Source: Chamaecyparis obtusa (Eukaryota; Streptophyta; Pinopsida; Cupressales; Cupressaceae). Taken from it: a stretch of 64,000 nucleotides of DNA. The translations under genes and the position numbers were made by a program. A model generated the notes under the pieces. It saw nothing but the letters and a program-made list of their open reading frames with translations, searched no databases and was not told where the DNA came from. Where the stretch lies: contig BSBK01002080.1 of assembly GCA_027943335.1 (NCBI GenBank), positions 1,120,001-1,184,000 of the forward strand. Reading direction: 5' to 3'. This document shows, piece by piece, positions 46,100 to 58,014 of the stretch. How positions within the stretch are numbered: position 1 is the stretch's first letter; every line of letters starts with the position of its first letter.

Positions 46100-47066
46100 C
46101 CTAATTTTTCAAAGTGCTTTGTTTTCCACAACAAATGCACCCCTAGCTAATTTCGATGATCTGAATCCATTTTCAAGATCAAAATCAAAATTTGAGATCA
46201 TTTACTTTGTTAAAATCATGATTTAAAATTTTTAGACCTAGGACGATTGCCTGCTTGCATAATCGACCTTCAATCATCATAGAAATCCATTTTTCAAGTT
46301 AACTGATTATCTTACATCAAACTATCAAAGTTTCAACTTGGTCAACCATGGTCAACTCATGGTCAAACTTGGTCTCTAGGACCTCTAAATGATGCAGAAT
46401 GTGTTTTCAGATGTGTGCAACCACTTCTCAAATCAATTAACATTCTTCTAAACTCAACACTAAATTTTCTTGTCAGATTTTGATTTTTATCCTGAAGGGG
46501 GAAGCACATCAATCAAATTTGTAAATCAAATCTTTCTTTCAGTAATCAAGACAACAACCACGTCTAGTTGCTGATTCATCAAAAGTCCTCATCACTTGGG
46601 GCACATCAGTAGGGGCAAATCAGGTTCACTGAGATCCATATCAATCTGGTATTCTCTTTATCTTGCGAGCTGTAAATTACCTCTTCGTAACCATTGGTTC
46701 AGTTGTGTTATTTCCTTGGTTCTTCGTAACTGAAGGGTTCAGATTTGGCATCCTTTCGATTCCTTTGGACAATCAGGTCTGGAGTCAGGATAGTCATTTC
46801 TTTGTAATCATAGGTTCAGAATCAGGTGTTTTGACACTTCTTCATAATCACTAGTTCATTATTGATATAGTTAGCATCATCTCGATTCTTTGGTTAATCA
46901 GGACCTGAATTAAACATCTTCAAATCTATCAATCAGTTTTTGTCTCAGAATCAATTAATCTTTCTGGATTAGTTTTTCCACCACATAACTAAGTCCACCT
47001 CTTTATCAAAAATAGATTAATCTTTGAACCACTACGCTTTGCATAACAATTCAAAGAGGGGCAAAA
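46100..47066 (+). other. G 3' end: non-coding, ending in a polypurine tract
   Basis: No ORF was supported; a 63-codon frame at 46663 looks like chance. The stretch 46560-47000 has repeated TTCGTAACCATTGGTTCAG-like and ATTAATCTTT phrases. The polypurine tract AAAGAGGGGCAAAA occupies 47053-47066, immediately before the 3' LTR. Confidence 0.6.
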
Positions 47067-48306
47067 TGTAATACCCAAAAAATGGGCTATAGGTTCACTA
47101 ACCTCTTACATCAACAAATCAAATGAAATCGACATCAAAGTCCTAACCTAAGGCACATCTGCACATCAATTTATCAAAAATTGATTATCTTAATTCTGCA
47201 TCAGGGAATATTCCTAATTATCCTAATTATCTTTAATTAAATATTATTTGGTGATAAATCATATTTATCTTAGAAATTTGATTAATTGAATATTTTGAAT
47301 ATTTAGTTAATTAAGTTTAATTCTGCCACTTAATTATTTAATTAGATTTAATTATATTTATTCCTAATTTATATTGTTTTATTTGACAATAAATCAAATT
47401 TGCTAAAAATAGTTAGTTGAATTCTTATTTAATTGATTGAAACAAGTTGTCAAATTTAATAATATAGTTCAGAATAAAAGTTTGATTTAATAATTGATTA
47501 ACCCATAAATCAGTTATTTTAAATTTAAAATCAGTTAAGTTGAGAATAAATCACTTTATTTTTAAATTAATTCATATTAAATCATGCACAATTAGAAAAG
47601 TAGTCAACTTTAAATCAATTGTCAATTTCAATTTGTTAACTTTCTAAACTCGACATCTGATTGTGAGCTGAAAAAGTGAACTAAACTCTATTTTATGTCA
47701 AAAAGTGCTTTTGCATGATTTTATGAGTTGATTTATTTCTGATTTCTTGTTAACTCAAAAATCAACCTGAGTTTATCAATAGCGATTTATGGTTTTTCTC
47801 AATGCTCCTCAAGCCCTAGATTTCTATAAAATCAAGGCTCAACTCTTCACAAAAGGATCCCTCGAATTTGCACAATTACTTTGGTGAATTTGCATCTGAA
47901 GAGTCAAGCTCTTGCGAACAAGGCAATTGTGAGATTTTGTTATTGTTTTTGAGGGTTCATAGCATTCATTCATTCAATTCATAGCATTCTTAGATCAATT
48001 TTCATATTAATTTCATTCATCTAGATTAGATTCATATGATTTTTAATCTTATTGCATACAAAAATCCAAAAAATAGATTAATTTGCATTCATATCTCATT
48101 GCTTTCATCATTTTAAATCCTTCGTTTAGGTGTTGCATTGTCACTGATCTAGGTCATAATTTGAGAATACCATACTCGCACCTACTAGAAGGCAATAAAT
48201 TGCTTGGTTAGCTTATTTCATTTATTTGCAAATTTCTCAATTTGCTAACCACTAATGTTTTACTGAAGTGTTGTGTCTGCAGCTAGGTACAATTTCCACA
48301 CACACA
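47067..48306 (+). repeat. 3' LTR of element G
   Basis: 1,240 bp, partner of 17043-18287, with the same ends and a TATAAAA box at 47825-47831. It is followed by ACTAT (48307-48311) and the continuation of the C' LTR. Confidence 0.92.
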
Positions 48307-48356
48307 ACTATACTCTCAGTACATGATTAGTGGGTGTTAATTCCTATTAGGGTCTT
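48307..48356 (+). repeat. 5' LTR of C', middle piece
   Basis: ACTATACTCTCAGTAC continues the C' LTR after G, matching C at 15500-15545. It ends at GTCTT (48352-48356), the duplication of insert K. Confidence 0.85.
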
Positions 48357-51300
48357 TGTAATGTCCCCGCCAGGGAACCCATAAGGAATCAGGTCTTATG
48401 ACCAAAAATTGCAACTAACAAATTTTTTTTCCTAATATTACATCATTACTACTTCACATTTACATTCCTTAAGGTTCCCTTAATGAATTCATTTGCTAAC
48501 ATATTTACATTACTTATCCAAATTGAATTTCATTTCCATTGTTTACTTTCACATTTTAGAACTTAAGACATAGGGTAAGAAAATAACATTTCATTTACAA
48601 TTATATTCCTTACTTTATATACTAATTTCACTTCTCCTTCCCACACATTGAATAACTATTCCTTACTACTACATTTTAACCTTAGCATAATAAACATTTT
48701 CTTTCATTGCAACATAGGAGAGATAGAAAAGATAATTTCAACATGACATAATATATTTCCAACTTTGATCTTTCAAATAACAACCCTTGAAACAAAGCCT
48801 AAAACTATCCCTCCCAATTACATGGCTTTGCTTTTCAATTACATCTTTTTGATAATAGATCTCATTACAATAACAAGTACATGAATGACCCAAAGGCATT
48901 ACAAACATATCTTTTCATCTTTCCTTTGAATAATATATAATACAAAATATAAATATCTGCATCAATGCATAAATTTGAATGCATCCAAGTCACGAACCAC
49001 GAACAAGACCTCGAAAGATTTTTGCCACCCAACCATGTGAAACTGGTGAAGTTCCACCCCCCATGCTAGGAGATAGAACCAAGATACTCATAAGGCCCTA
49101 AGCAATCTAAGGCTCAAAAGATAAAGAAATCCAAGACTCAAAAAGAGCATAAAATATCATCATACTATAGCACAGAGGTCAAGGTTCTAGGATACCACCT
49201 AAGTGAGTTTCATCACACAACCTATGTATTGGGATCCACCCTGGTAGTTACCCATGGTCCTGGTACTCCAACAGGACTATGTGGCCATTAACATATTTTC
49301 TTTCATTATCTTTTATTTCCCCCTTCCCAGATTCATTATTAGGTTATCACTTTTTAACTTACCCACCCATAGGATCATCTAGTAACCACTTTAGGGTTCC
49401 AACTCCTATGGTGAGCCACCCACCTAGGGTACCTAGCCCCCTACCCAAAACATGACAAAAGAATTGTAATATTTCAAATGCTTTATTTCAAAGGTTTAGG
49501 AATCTCTCCTGTGTACTCAGACCACCAGGACAAGCCCTAACCTTAACCATAAACATTATAAGAATAGTAAAAGGATGTCACATAATCAAGAAACCTTAAG
49601 TAAAATATTATGATCAACTTAAAAAAATAAAATAAATCATTCAGAGAAGTAAAAAGATGTAGACAAAGACCATGATCAAGGTTGGAAGATACAAACCAAA
49701 CCCCTAAGCCAAACAATTATCCAACACTGAGATCCATGACTCCAAAGTTTCCACATTAGGTCCAAAGAGAAAATAAAAGTAATATAAATTCTAAATCAAT
49801 AAATATTGATGGGTAGAATATTGTACTATAAACTAATGAACCTGCAAGGATCTATGCATTGACTATTTATAGAAACATTTATATGACTGTCATAAAAAAT
49901 ACAGTCTTAGTGCGGTAAGCATAAATTTTTTTTAAACCATTGGATCTTCCTAATTTTGATATATGTTGGACAAAACCTAATTACACCCATTCTCATTGGA
50001 GTGATTTTCTAAATAATTTTTGGTTCAAAATTTATTTATAACATAGTATGGGTATATAAAAAAACCAAACTAGAATACTTTGTCTAATTCCTATTACTAT
50101 ATTTTTTTATTATCATTGTATTTACAAATCATTTCACAACATAAAATTTGCAGATCATATGAATAATATATATATTTAAGAATACACACCCATATGCACA
50201 AATAAATATACCAAATTATAATCATAAAATTAATTATAGACTTCCAGGAAGAGTTTTGACAAAGAAAATAAACTATGTCATTAAACTTCCTGCACAAGTA
50301 TGTTTTTTTAACAATATTTAATTCATAACATATATAACCAAAAAAATATTGAACTATCATAAGAAAACACTATTGATTTCTAGAATACACACAAACACCC
50401 ACAAATACACATAGGCAAGAAGGTGATTCTTCTTGGATCCAGATCCTACCTAGAGTCCTGCGGAGAAACTTCACAATGTCTGGAGCACACCTCTACAAGT
50501 CCCTGAAACCTTGAGTGAGATGGTAGCCTCCTGGAAAGCTTCCTCTAGAAATCAGAATCCAAGAAATCCACACATTTTCTCTCCAAACTAAAACACTCTC
50601 AATCTCACAAAAAAATACAAATAACTTCCAGAAAAATATCAATGTAGAAAACTTTAAAAACCTTCCAAAAACTCCAATTCCCCCTCAATCCCCAAAATAA
50701 AAATATTTATCCTTCAACTATTTAGTTGGAGGAGTTGCTTTATGGGAAGAAACTTCTCCAACTTCCATAGTTGGTTGGAAGAAAAACCAAATTATTCCTG
50801 TAAATGACTTAACAAAGTTTTAATAAATTTAATTAAAATAGAATTAAAATAAAACTATAACAAGAAAGTCAAACAAATAACTCTCAAGAAAAACACATAG
50901 CACACATGGAAACCAACTAGCCTAACTCCTAGGAGGTCTCAAGTTCAACTCCCTGCTAGATAGCTAGTTTTACTACAAAAAAGCATTTACTTTTATTATT
51001 ACTATTATTAATATCATTCTCACTCTTTATTTATTTATACACTTTATTTAATTCTCCTTATTTAATTATCATAAAGAACATACCATTTACTCAATCAATA
51101 AAATTATACAAATATTATTATTTATATAAGCATGGGTATATGTGTGTGCACCCACATATACACATACCTATATAACATATACAAACAATTATAACATAGT
51201 TATAGAATACTTATTATACATATAAACAAGATTAATTCTAACTCATAAAATAAACTCAGAGCAAGATTGAAACACAAGACCACAACATAAATTGTATTCT

Positions 51301-51858
51301 ACTTTACCAACTAGGGTATCAGCCTAACAGATATCTAAGTCCATGGGTAACCTCAAGAGTAGCTTGGTTAAATCTCCACACAACAACAGTTCGAGGATTT
51401 TGAAGGCACGCTCAGACTTGTGTAGCCAGGTGGAGATGATGCCTAGTACCTGCATCCTACATCACCAATTGACATACATATACATATATATACACAAACA
51501 ATAGAAAACAAGGAGGGAGAGTGCGACATCATGTGAACCTCCCGTAGGAGTAACTACGACTACCTCTCCTCATCCTACACTCACATCAAACTGTGTAATC
51601 ATGCGAACATAAGGGGTTAGTAGGGTTAGATCCATCATAATATAAATGAAATGTAAAACATTTTAGAGATAGTTTATTTCTAATCATTCATCATTTTATT
51701 TCAAATTATTTAATATTTCATAATAAACTCTATTAACCAAAAAAAATATGAAATCAAATGTCCCATCATTAAATAACATAGTCCAAATATATAATCCAAA
51801 GTACCAAAGTAATAATCTTGTCCATCCAAAATATGTAGATACTAGGGCGGGCATTACA
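48357..51858 (-). mobile_element. Insert K: probable 3.5-kb solo LTR, TSD GTCTT
   Basis: It starts TGTAATGTCCCCGCC and ends GGCGGGCATTACA, a near-perfect terminal inversion with TG...CA ends, flanked by GTCTT at 48352-48356 and 51859-51863. No ORF, primer site or polypurine tract is visible inside 3,502 bp. Long LTRs with such GC-rich inverted ends are typical of Del/Tekay-type chromoviruses, so a solo LTR is the best reading. On the minus strand CTATAAATAG (49872-49863) is a good TATA box, which is why I give that orientation. A non-autonomous DNA transposon is less likely. Confidence 0.65.
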
Positions 51859-52087
51859 GTCTTACCTTTAATAGGGTTTACTCGACAAAAAAATATTGTG
51901 TTGGGATTCATTGTGGTCATTGGATTTGATATTGCTACCATTCAAAGTTTAAAATTTAATAATCTATCATATAATTGATTCACCCTCTCCCCCTCTTAGT
52001 TGTAATGTGGACTGTTATTCCTAACAATTAGTATCAGAGATTTTGGTCCTTAGAGAGAAATCTTAACAACTTGAGGTGATCTTGGAG
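51859..52087 (+). repeat. 5' LTR of C', last piece, with degenerate primer site and leader
   Basis: The LTR resumes after K at GTCTTACCTTTAATAGGG and ends TATTCCTAACA at 52026. The primer site reads TTAGTATCAGAGA, with two changes from TGGTATCAGAGC. The leader GGTCCTTAGAGAGAAATC then TTAACAACTTGAGG is the common one. Gag ATG is at 52088. Confidence 0.85.
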
Positions 52088-54120
52088 ATGACATTCTATA
52101 GGAAGGATAGTCAGAAATTTGATCCTGAAAACTTTGACAGCTGGAATAATAAGATGTGAACTCATTTTCTATGTTTGGGCATTGACTACTAGATGATTAC
52201 AAATAATCTGGTGGCTATAAAGATGAAGAATGACTTGGAATTGGCTAATGATGATGAGAAGAATATATTTTCACATAACATGGTTGCAAGGGAAGCATTG
52301 ATCAATGCATTATTTGAAGGAGAATTTACTAAGGTAAAAGATCTATATTCTACACACAAGACTTGGACAGGATTATAAGTATTATATGAAGGAGACTGGT
52401 CTACCAAGAGAGAGAAGTTACAAAAATGGAAAACAAGGATGGAGAAGCTACAAATGAAGGATGATGAAAGTGTTAGGGCTTATGTACAAAGAGTTACAGA
52501 GGTTGTGATTGGAATCATAAATTGTGGAGGCACATTTGAAGAGGAAGAAGTCATTTCGAAGATTTTTAGATCATTGACACTTATTTACAAGACCAAGATT
52601 TAGGATATATAAGAGATTATACCTTTGAATCCAAAATTTAGAAGAGAAATGTTGATTGCAAAGCTAACTACTTTTGAAGATGCAGAAATGGGAGATTCTG
52701 TACCTAAAGTTGAATATGCATTTAAGGCATTTACACATAAGAAGATAATGTCTGCACTTTCAAGCACTAGTAGTGAGAACCTAAAAGAAGAGCTTGGAGA
52801 ATATGTTGAAGAATGGGAGAAAATACAAGAAGAAGAAAGAAAGATGGATGAACTTGTTGCACTGGTTGCTAGAAGAGAAAAGAGAGGTAAGGGTAAATTT
52901 GAAGGAAAGTTGCCTTTGAAATGTTTTTCATGCAATAAGATAGGTCACTTTTCATCTAGATGTCCTACAATAGTTCCTAAGAAAAAACCTAAGTTTTTAA
53001 AGTCTAAGTACTCAAAGGATAAGGAATGTTATTATGCTAGTGACGGTATTTATGATGATTATGATTTAGATTATGAGGAGAATTGATTTGTTGCTATTAA
53101 AGATGAACCAGTACATGAGGAAAATTCTTTAGTGTCACATGTTGATAAGAAATTTGAATGGATCATAGACAGTGGTTGTTCACATCATATGAATGGAGAC
53201 AAAAATAAGTTTGTTAAATTAGTGAAGTATGATGGTGGTGTTGTAAGATTCAAAGACAATCTTCCTAAACCTATCATAGGAGTAGGATCTATTACTCTGG
53301 ATGGAAAGACTAATATTGACAATATATTTCTTGTTGATGGACTTAAGCATGACTTGTTGAGTGTTGGATAGCTGATGGAAAAGGGATTTCAATTAAAGTT
53401 CCTTGATGGGAAATGTTTTATCAGTGGTAAGACAAGAAACTTGATTGCAACCAGTACTAAATCTAGAGGTAATGTATTTGAGTTAAATACATCTAGAGCT
53501 TCTTATTTTGTTGCAAAGGTAGATGATAGTTGGTTATGGCACATAAGATTTTGTCATGTTAATTTTGATAATATTGTGAAGGCAAGTTTGACTAATGTAG
53601 TAAGAGATCTAGTGAAGATTGTGAAACCATCTAACACTATATATAGAGAATGTGTTATGGGAAAATAGACTAGAAATAGTTATAAAAGAAAAGCATATAC
53701 ATCAAAAGGAAAGTTGGATTTGGTACATACAAACCTATGTGGACCTACAAGGACAAGATCATACTATGGTGAAAGGTATTTTATACTTTTTGTTGATGAA
53801 TTTTCTAGAATGATGTGGGTTACATTCTTGAAAGAGAAATACGAAGCATTTGATAAATTCAAGATATTCAGAGAAAAAGTAGAGAATGAATCAGGCTTAA
53901 AGATAAAATGTTTGAGGTCAGATAGAGGTGGAGAGTTTACTTTAGACTTATTCAATTCATACTATGAAGAGAATGGCATACAAAGACATACATCTTCTCC
54001 TAGGACTCCACAATAGAATAAGATAGCAAAGCAGAGGAATAGAACAATACTCAATGCTACTAGAAAAATGTTTCTTGGAGGAAATATATCTCATGTGCAT
54101 TGGAGAGAGGTTGTTGGGAC
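52088..54120 (+). pseudogene. C' gag, protease and part of integrase
   Basis: A single frame from ATG 52088 to the H insertion. Gag has the CCHC knuckle CFSCNKIGHFSSRC (52922-52963). Protease has WIIDSGCSHHMNG (from 53159). The integrase zinc region (WLWHIRFCH, ~53535) and core follow, until VHWREVV where element H begins. Stops are a mixture: TGA (two), TAA (two) and TAG (five, including 53369, 53666 and 54014). RT and RNase H must lie beyond the right edge. Confidence 0.9.
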
Positions 54121-54218
54121 TATAATACCCCCAAAATGGGCTTTAGTACCATTGACCTTCTACATCAAAAAATTAATCAAAATCAACCTTAAAGTCCTAA
54201 CCTAAGGCACATATGCAC

Positions 54219-55584
54219 TGTTGGTAATGTTAAATTTTTTGGCCAATACCCTTCTAAAATTAGAAGAAATCCTTCAGTAGGTTAACCTAGCAATGAAAAA
54301 ATTGATTAAACCCCAATTATCCTAAGTCTTGTTCTATTTTTTCATTACCTTTTTAAGACACTAAAGGTCCAATAAATGCATGTGTTCAAATTAGATCACT
54401 TAAGGTTGTCGACCCCATGTGTTTCATGATTAGATTTTATCGGGTCCCCTTCCATTTAAAAATTTCTTACTAAACTTTATCCTTTCCCTGGTTATATCTT
54501 AGCCGTTAGATCTATTTTAATCTTGTGGTTGTCACTACCCCGTAAGCTCCCTTATTGTTAGAGTTTTTGCCTTTGCGGGGCTGTCACTGGATACACCTAT
54601 CGATGTGGGCCCAATTTTAAAGCTACATGGTCATTCATGTGTAGAACAAATCAATGGTTGTTGCATTGCCTTAAATCTGCATTAGCCACTTATTAAACCC
54701 TATGGGACTGCAACAACCATCTGATTGAAAGGACTAGTGACGAAGGAAGTGGGGCCAAGTTACATCTTTGAATGATAATCGCCCGATGAAACTGAATCAA
54801 TGGTTGTCGCTATTACTTAGCTTGACATTTTTGACAACTTCTTGTTTGCAGGGATGTGACAATAAGACATGTGTCCACTATGATGTCACTTACTAGTGGG
54901 TCCAAAGTTCTTAGTTACTGCCACGTGTTCATCTTCAAAGTGGGGTCACTAACTTTCATAGATAGTAAAGGTCTGACAGATTTGGAAAGAATCAATGATA
55001 GGCATTGCACCTTGATTGAGAGATGCTCTTCAGTTAGCATTTGTGGGGCTGCGATGAGATGACACCTATCCAAGCCAAGTAAGTTACAATAAGACACAAA
55101 AATTAGCACATGGGTAAAACTTAATGTTTTCATTGGTTGGGAACTATGCTTATAAAAGGGTTTAAAGCTTACTGAGTGGATTTTTGTTGACTGTCCGATG
55201 CACTAGGAAGGAAATGATCGATGACATATATTTAAATTTGAAATTTTGGAGCCCTGTCACATCCTGTGAACGTTGTAGCTGCTAGTTTCAGTAATGGTGA
55301 CTTAATGTGATTCATGTGAGTTGGTTGTAACGAGATGGAAAAGATTATAAGGTTGGATTTGATTGTTAGAAGAAACACATGGTCTTCATTCTCTTTCCTA
55401 CAAATTTTCTCTCTCTGCAAGTGTGATCTAAAAATCTTTTCTAGCAAACGGTAGGCATTTTAAACTGAATTTATCAAAATTTTACTTTATGTGATCTGGC
55501 TGCTATCATTTGAAATTGCTTAAAACATTAGGGTGGTTTTTATCAAGTTTCTATATTCCCTCTTGGAAACCCTAGTTATTAAAG
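54219..55584 (+). promoter_or_regulatory. 5' non-coding region of insert I
   Basis: No ORF was supported. TATAAAAG at 55151-55158 is ~430 bp before the ORF start. There is no copia or gypsy primer site before the ATG, which argues against this being a complete LTR plus leader. Confidence 0.45.
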
Positions 55585-57345
55585 ATGACACCCAAAAGAG
55601 ATCTCTCAGGCAAGATAGACTATAAGGATAGGGGTGTATATGAAGACCTACTCCAGTTACTCCCTCACTCAGAAATCAAGAAATCAAGAATGAAGGAGTT
55701 GGTGCCTAAAAACCCTAGGGATTATATTGATGATGGGTTGTTTGACAGAGGGATGTGGATGAGAGATGCTAGGGTAGGGGACAAGTATAATGGTTAGATT
55801 TTGTTTAAAGTTGCATATTCTCAAAGAAATGCCTGTGCTCCCCTTAGCAATATCTGGCAGTTTGATATAGGGAAGCTCATTGTGCCTAGTGTTTTTATGG
55901 ATGCTGATCTTCTTATTTAGATCACCAAGTTCTATGATCTGGTGACAAGATGTGTTAGGGATATCAATGGAAAATTTTTAATAAGTGTCACAAAAGATGA
56001 GATCAGGCAGGTCTTTTCATTAAATGATCCTTCTGTTGGCCTAGAGAAGATTGATTTTGATGAGTTTAGTAAAATTTATCAGGCTCAAAGGGAATATCTG
56101 AGGTCTGGTCCTTTGAGAGATTTCCTTGGCAAGGTTGGCACCCTATGCATGGTTAGTTCAAGCACACCAGAGCCTTTTTAGTTGGATCTTTTCAGCTTTA
56201 GGGTACTAGGAATGTACAAATCTTTAACATTAATTCTAGGTCAAGATGAGGCCACATATATGCCTGCCCCTTATATGTTTATGATGGTGCAGATCTTACA
56301 TCCCTACTTGGAATTAATCTTTGATTTTTCCCCCTACCTTGCAGACTTAATTCACCAAGGTTTAATAGGGATAAAAAATATGAAGGTAGACAAACCATTT
56401 GGATGGTATTCCATGTTGATGCATATGTTTTTGCACAATGGTGTTCACTTCTTCAACAGAACAATGTAGATAGTTAGGGAAAAGAATGGAGAGGTTCTAC
56501 CAGTCTAGCTATGGATTACATAGTTGTCATGGGACAAAATTGATGCTAATTATGTCATCTTTGATAGGAATCTTGCTTCAAGGCTGAGGTCTTTGTTATT
56601 CCTTGAAAACCCTAGAATTCCTATGGATTTATTGAGACTGATTAGACCAAAGGAATATTACAAGGACATCACCATAGTCCACAATTTTGGTGACATAATT
56701 TTGTATCCAATTTCTATAGTTTTCAAAGTGTATGGCTGCAAGAAGGAACCTTATGTACTTCCATATCAAGTCCCCTTGAAAGTAGGGTATGCAGAGATTT
56801 TAAGGAAGATAGGTGATTTGCAAGAGACAACCCTAACAAACAGAGGAAGAGGAACTTTTTTCCCTAGTATCACTATAGCCCACCAGTATATTATTGTCAA
56901 AGGTGGATGGGTACATTTGAATAAGGTTTTGCAACCTTACAGGATGGCAACTGCAGTGGTTAGATGTGCTGATAATGAAGGTTTCATATTAGGGATGTTT
57001 AAAGAGAAGACAAGGTGTGTCACCATGGAGCAATGATTCAATTTTCCTGAGGATATAGTCAGGAATGAGTTTGATCTTCAAACTCAAGAGATAAAAAAGG
57101 AAAAGTGGATAATCTATAAGAAGACTATAGACTTTATCTAGATTTTTGATTAAAAAATATGATCCACTAAAGGATTTTCAGCCATGGGCAAGGAAAGTAG
57201 ATACCTTGATGGAACATTTTGAGGGGATCATGCAAGAAGAAAATTAAAAGAAAGGTGTGGTGATCCAATTTGACCAAGACAAAGAAAGAAGAATATTAAA
57301 TCAGTCTGGATATACAAAGTTGATCCCCAAGGGGACATACATAGT
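55585..57345 (+). pseudogene. Insert I ORF, N-terminal part: diverged relative of A/D ORF2
   Basis: ATG 55585 (MTPKRDLSGKIDYKDRG). One frame with stops (~55796, 55918, 56179, 56467 and others) to 57036, then a frameshift near 57150. A segment at ~56340-56450 (ADLIHQGLIGIKNMKVDK, then WYSMLMHMFLHNG) has the same spacing as the FRF-LI-YMFFH block of A and D ORF2. The rest is too diverged to align by eye. It is then cut by a solo LTR. Confidence 0.55.
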
Positions 57346-58014
57346 TGTTGGAAAGTTGTCTATACTAAATTATATGACTAGATATAGTGTTGTCATTATG
57401 GCAACAAAGTCATATAGCAGTTTGGAGTCAGTGCACTAAGTGTAAAGATAAGAAATCAGTTAAGTGTTGAAGACTAGACAACATAAAAAGTTCCTATAGC
57501 TCAGAGCACCTGCATCCATGCGTACAGATGAATTATGGTATGCGCCCTAGAAGTTAAGGTTGTTAGACTATACTTATGCTTAGTTTAAGAGTGCATAAGT
57601 AGATTCAGAAGGTTGTAGCCTTCATCATTTGAGCAGTGAGCTCTAGGATAGTGAGTCCACTCCCCTAACAAGGATCATTGTAAAAGACTCCTAACACGAT
57701 CTGACCCTTAACCAGGTCTACTATACTAAAAGCATTGTAAAGGTACTCCTAACAAGGTAAAGGATCTTCTAACAAGGATCACAAAACACTAGTGCAAAAT
57801 ATTAGTGGGTATTAAGTCCCACCGGGGTTTTTACCTATTTGGGTTTCCCTGTAACCATATTGGTGTCATGTGTTGATTTCATGTTTCATGTTTATGTGAA
57901 TGTTTAATTCAATACTAAAGCATTTATAATTCAGTAGTCAAATTAAAGTGAAAAGTTAAAATATAGTGAACACTGATTCACCCCCCCCCCCTCTCAGTGT
58001 TCCCATTCCTAAAA
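57346..58014 (+). repeat. Solo D-type LTR with internal deletion, TSD ATAGT
   Basis: TGTTGGAAAGTTGTCTATAC...CATTCCTAAAA is flanked by ATAGT at 57341-57345 and 58015-58019. It is similar to the D LTR but only 669 bp: about 440 bp between the TTAAGAGTGCATAAG part and the CAGAAGGTTGTAGCC part are missing, including the TATA region. It keeps ATTATGGCAACAAAG, the ancestral form of the D hairpin arm. Solo LTRs arise by recombination between the two LTRs of an element. Confidence 0.88.

Larger units (their letters stand above)
17043..48306 (+). mobile_element. Element G: Ty3/gypsy Tat-lineage retrotransposon, TSD ACTAT, heavily nested
   Basis: The LTRs at 17043-18287 and 47067-48306 (TGTAATACCC...CCACACACACA) are flanked by ACTAT at 17038-17042 and 48307-48311. 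Without D (with E inside) and the TRIM, the element is about 17.7 kb. Order is a long 5' leader, Gag, protease, RT, RNase H, a second archaeal-type RNase H, integrase, a repeat-rich 3' region, an antisense plant-mobile-domain gene, a polypurine tract and the 3' LTR. The dual RNase H and the antisense gene are known traits of the Tat lineage (Ogre, Retand and relatives). The polyprotein is decayed. Confidence 0.9.
16011..54120 (+). mobile_element. Element C': copia retrotransposon split by G, K and H
   Basis: Its 5' LTR is in three pieces (16011-17042, 48307-48356, 51859-52026). The internal region starts at 52027 and runs to the H insertion at 54121. Comparison with the LTR of C shows the three pieces join in order. 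The LTR begins TCTTACATATTGC where C has TGTTGGATATTGC, so the terminal TG is mutated. The rest of the element lies beyond the window. Confidence 0.85.

Noticed and set aside
48357..51858. K considered as a DNA transposon because of inverted ends.
   Set aside because: A 5-bp duplication, TG...CA ends and absence of a transposase fit a solo LTR better, though not conclusively.
57960..58000. C-runs at LTR ends (for example 57981-57992, 12895-12901) as G-quadruplex candidates.
   Set aside because: Single uninterrupted C-runs without the four-run spacing a quadruplex needs; they are part of the conserved LTR end.
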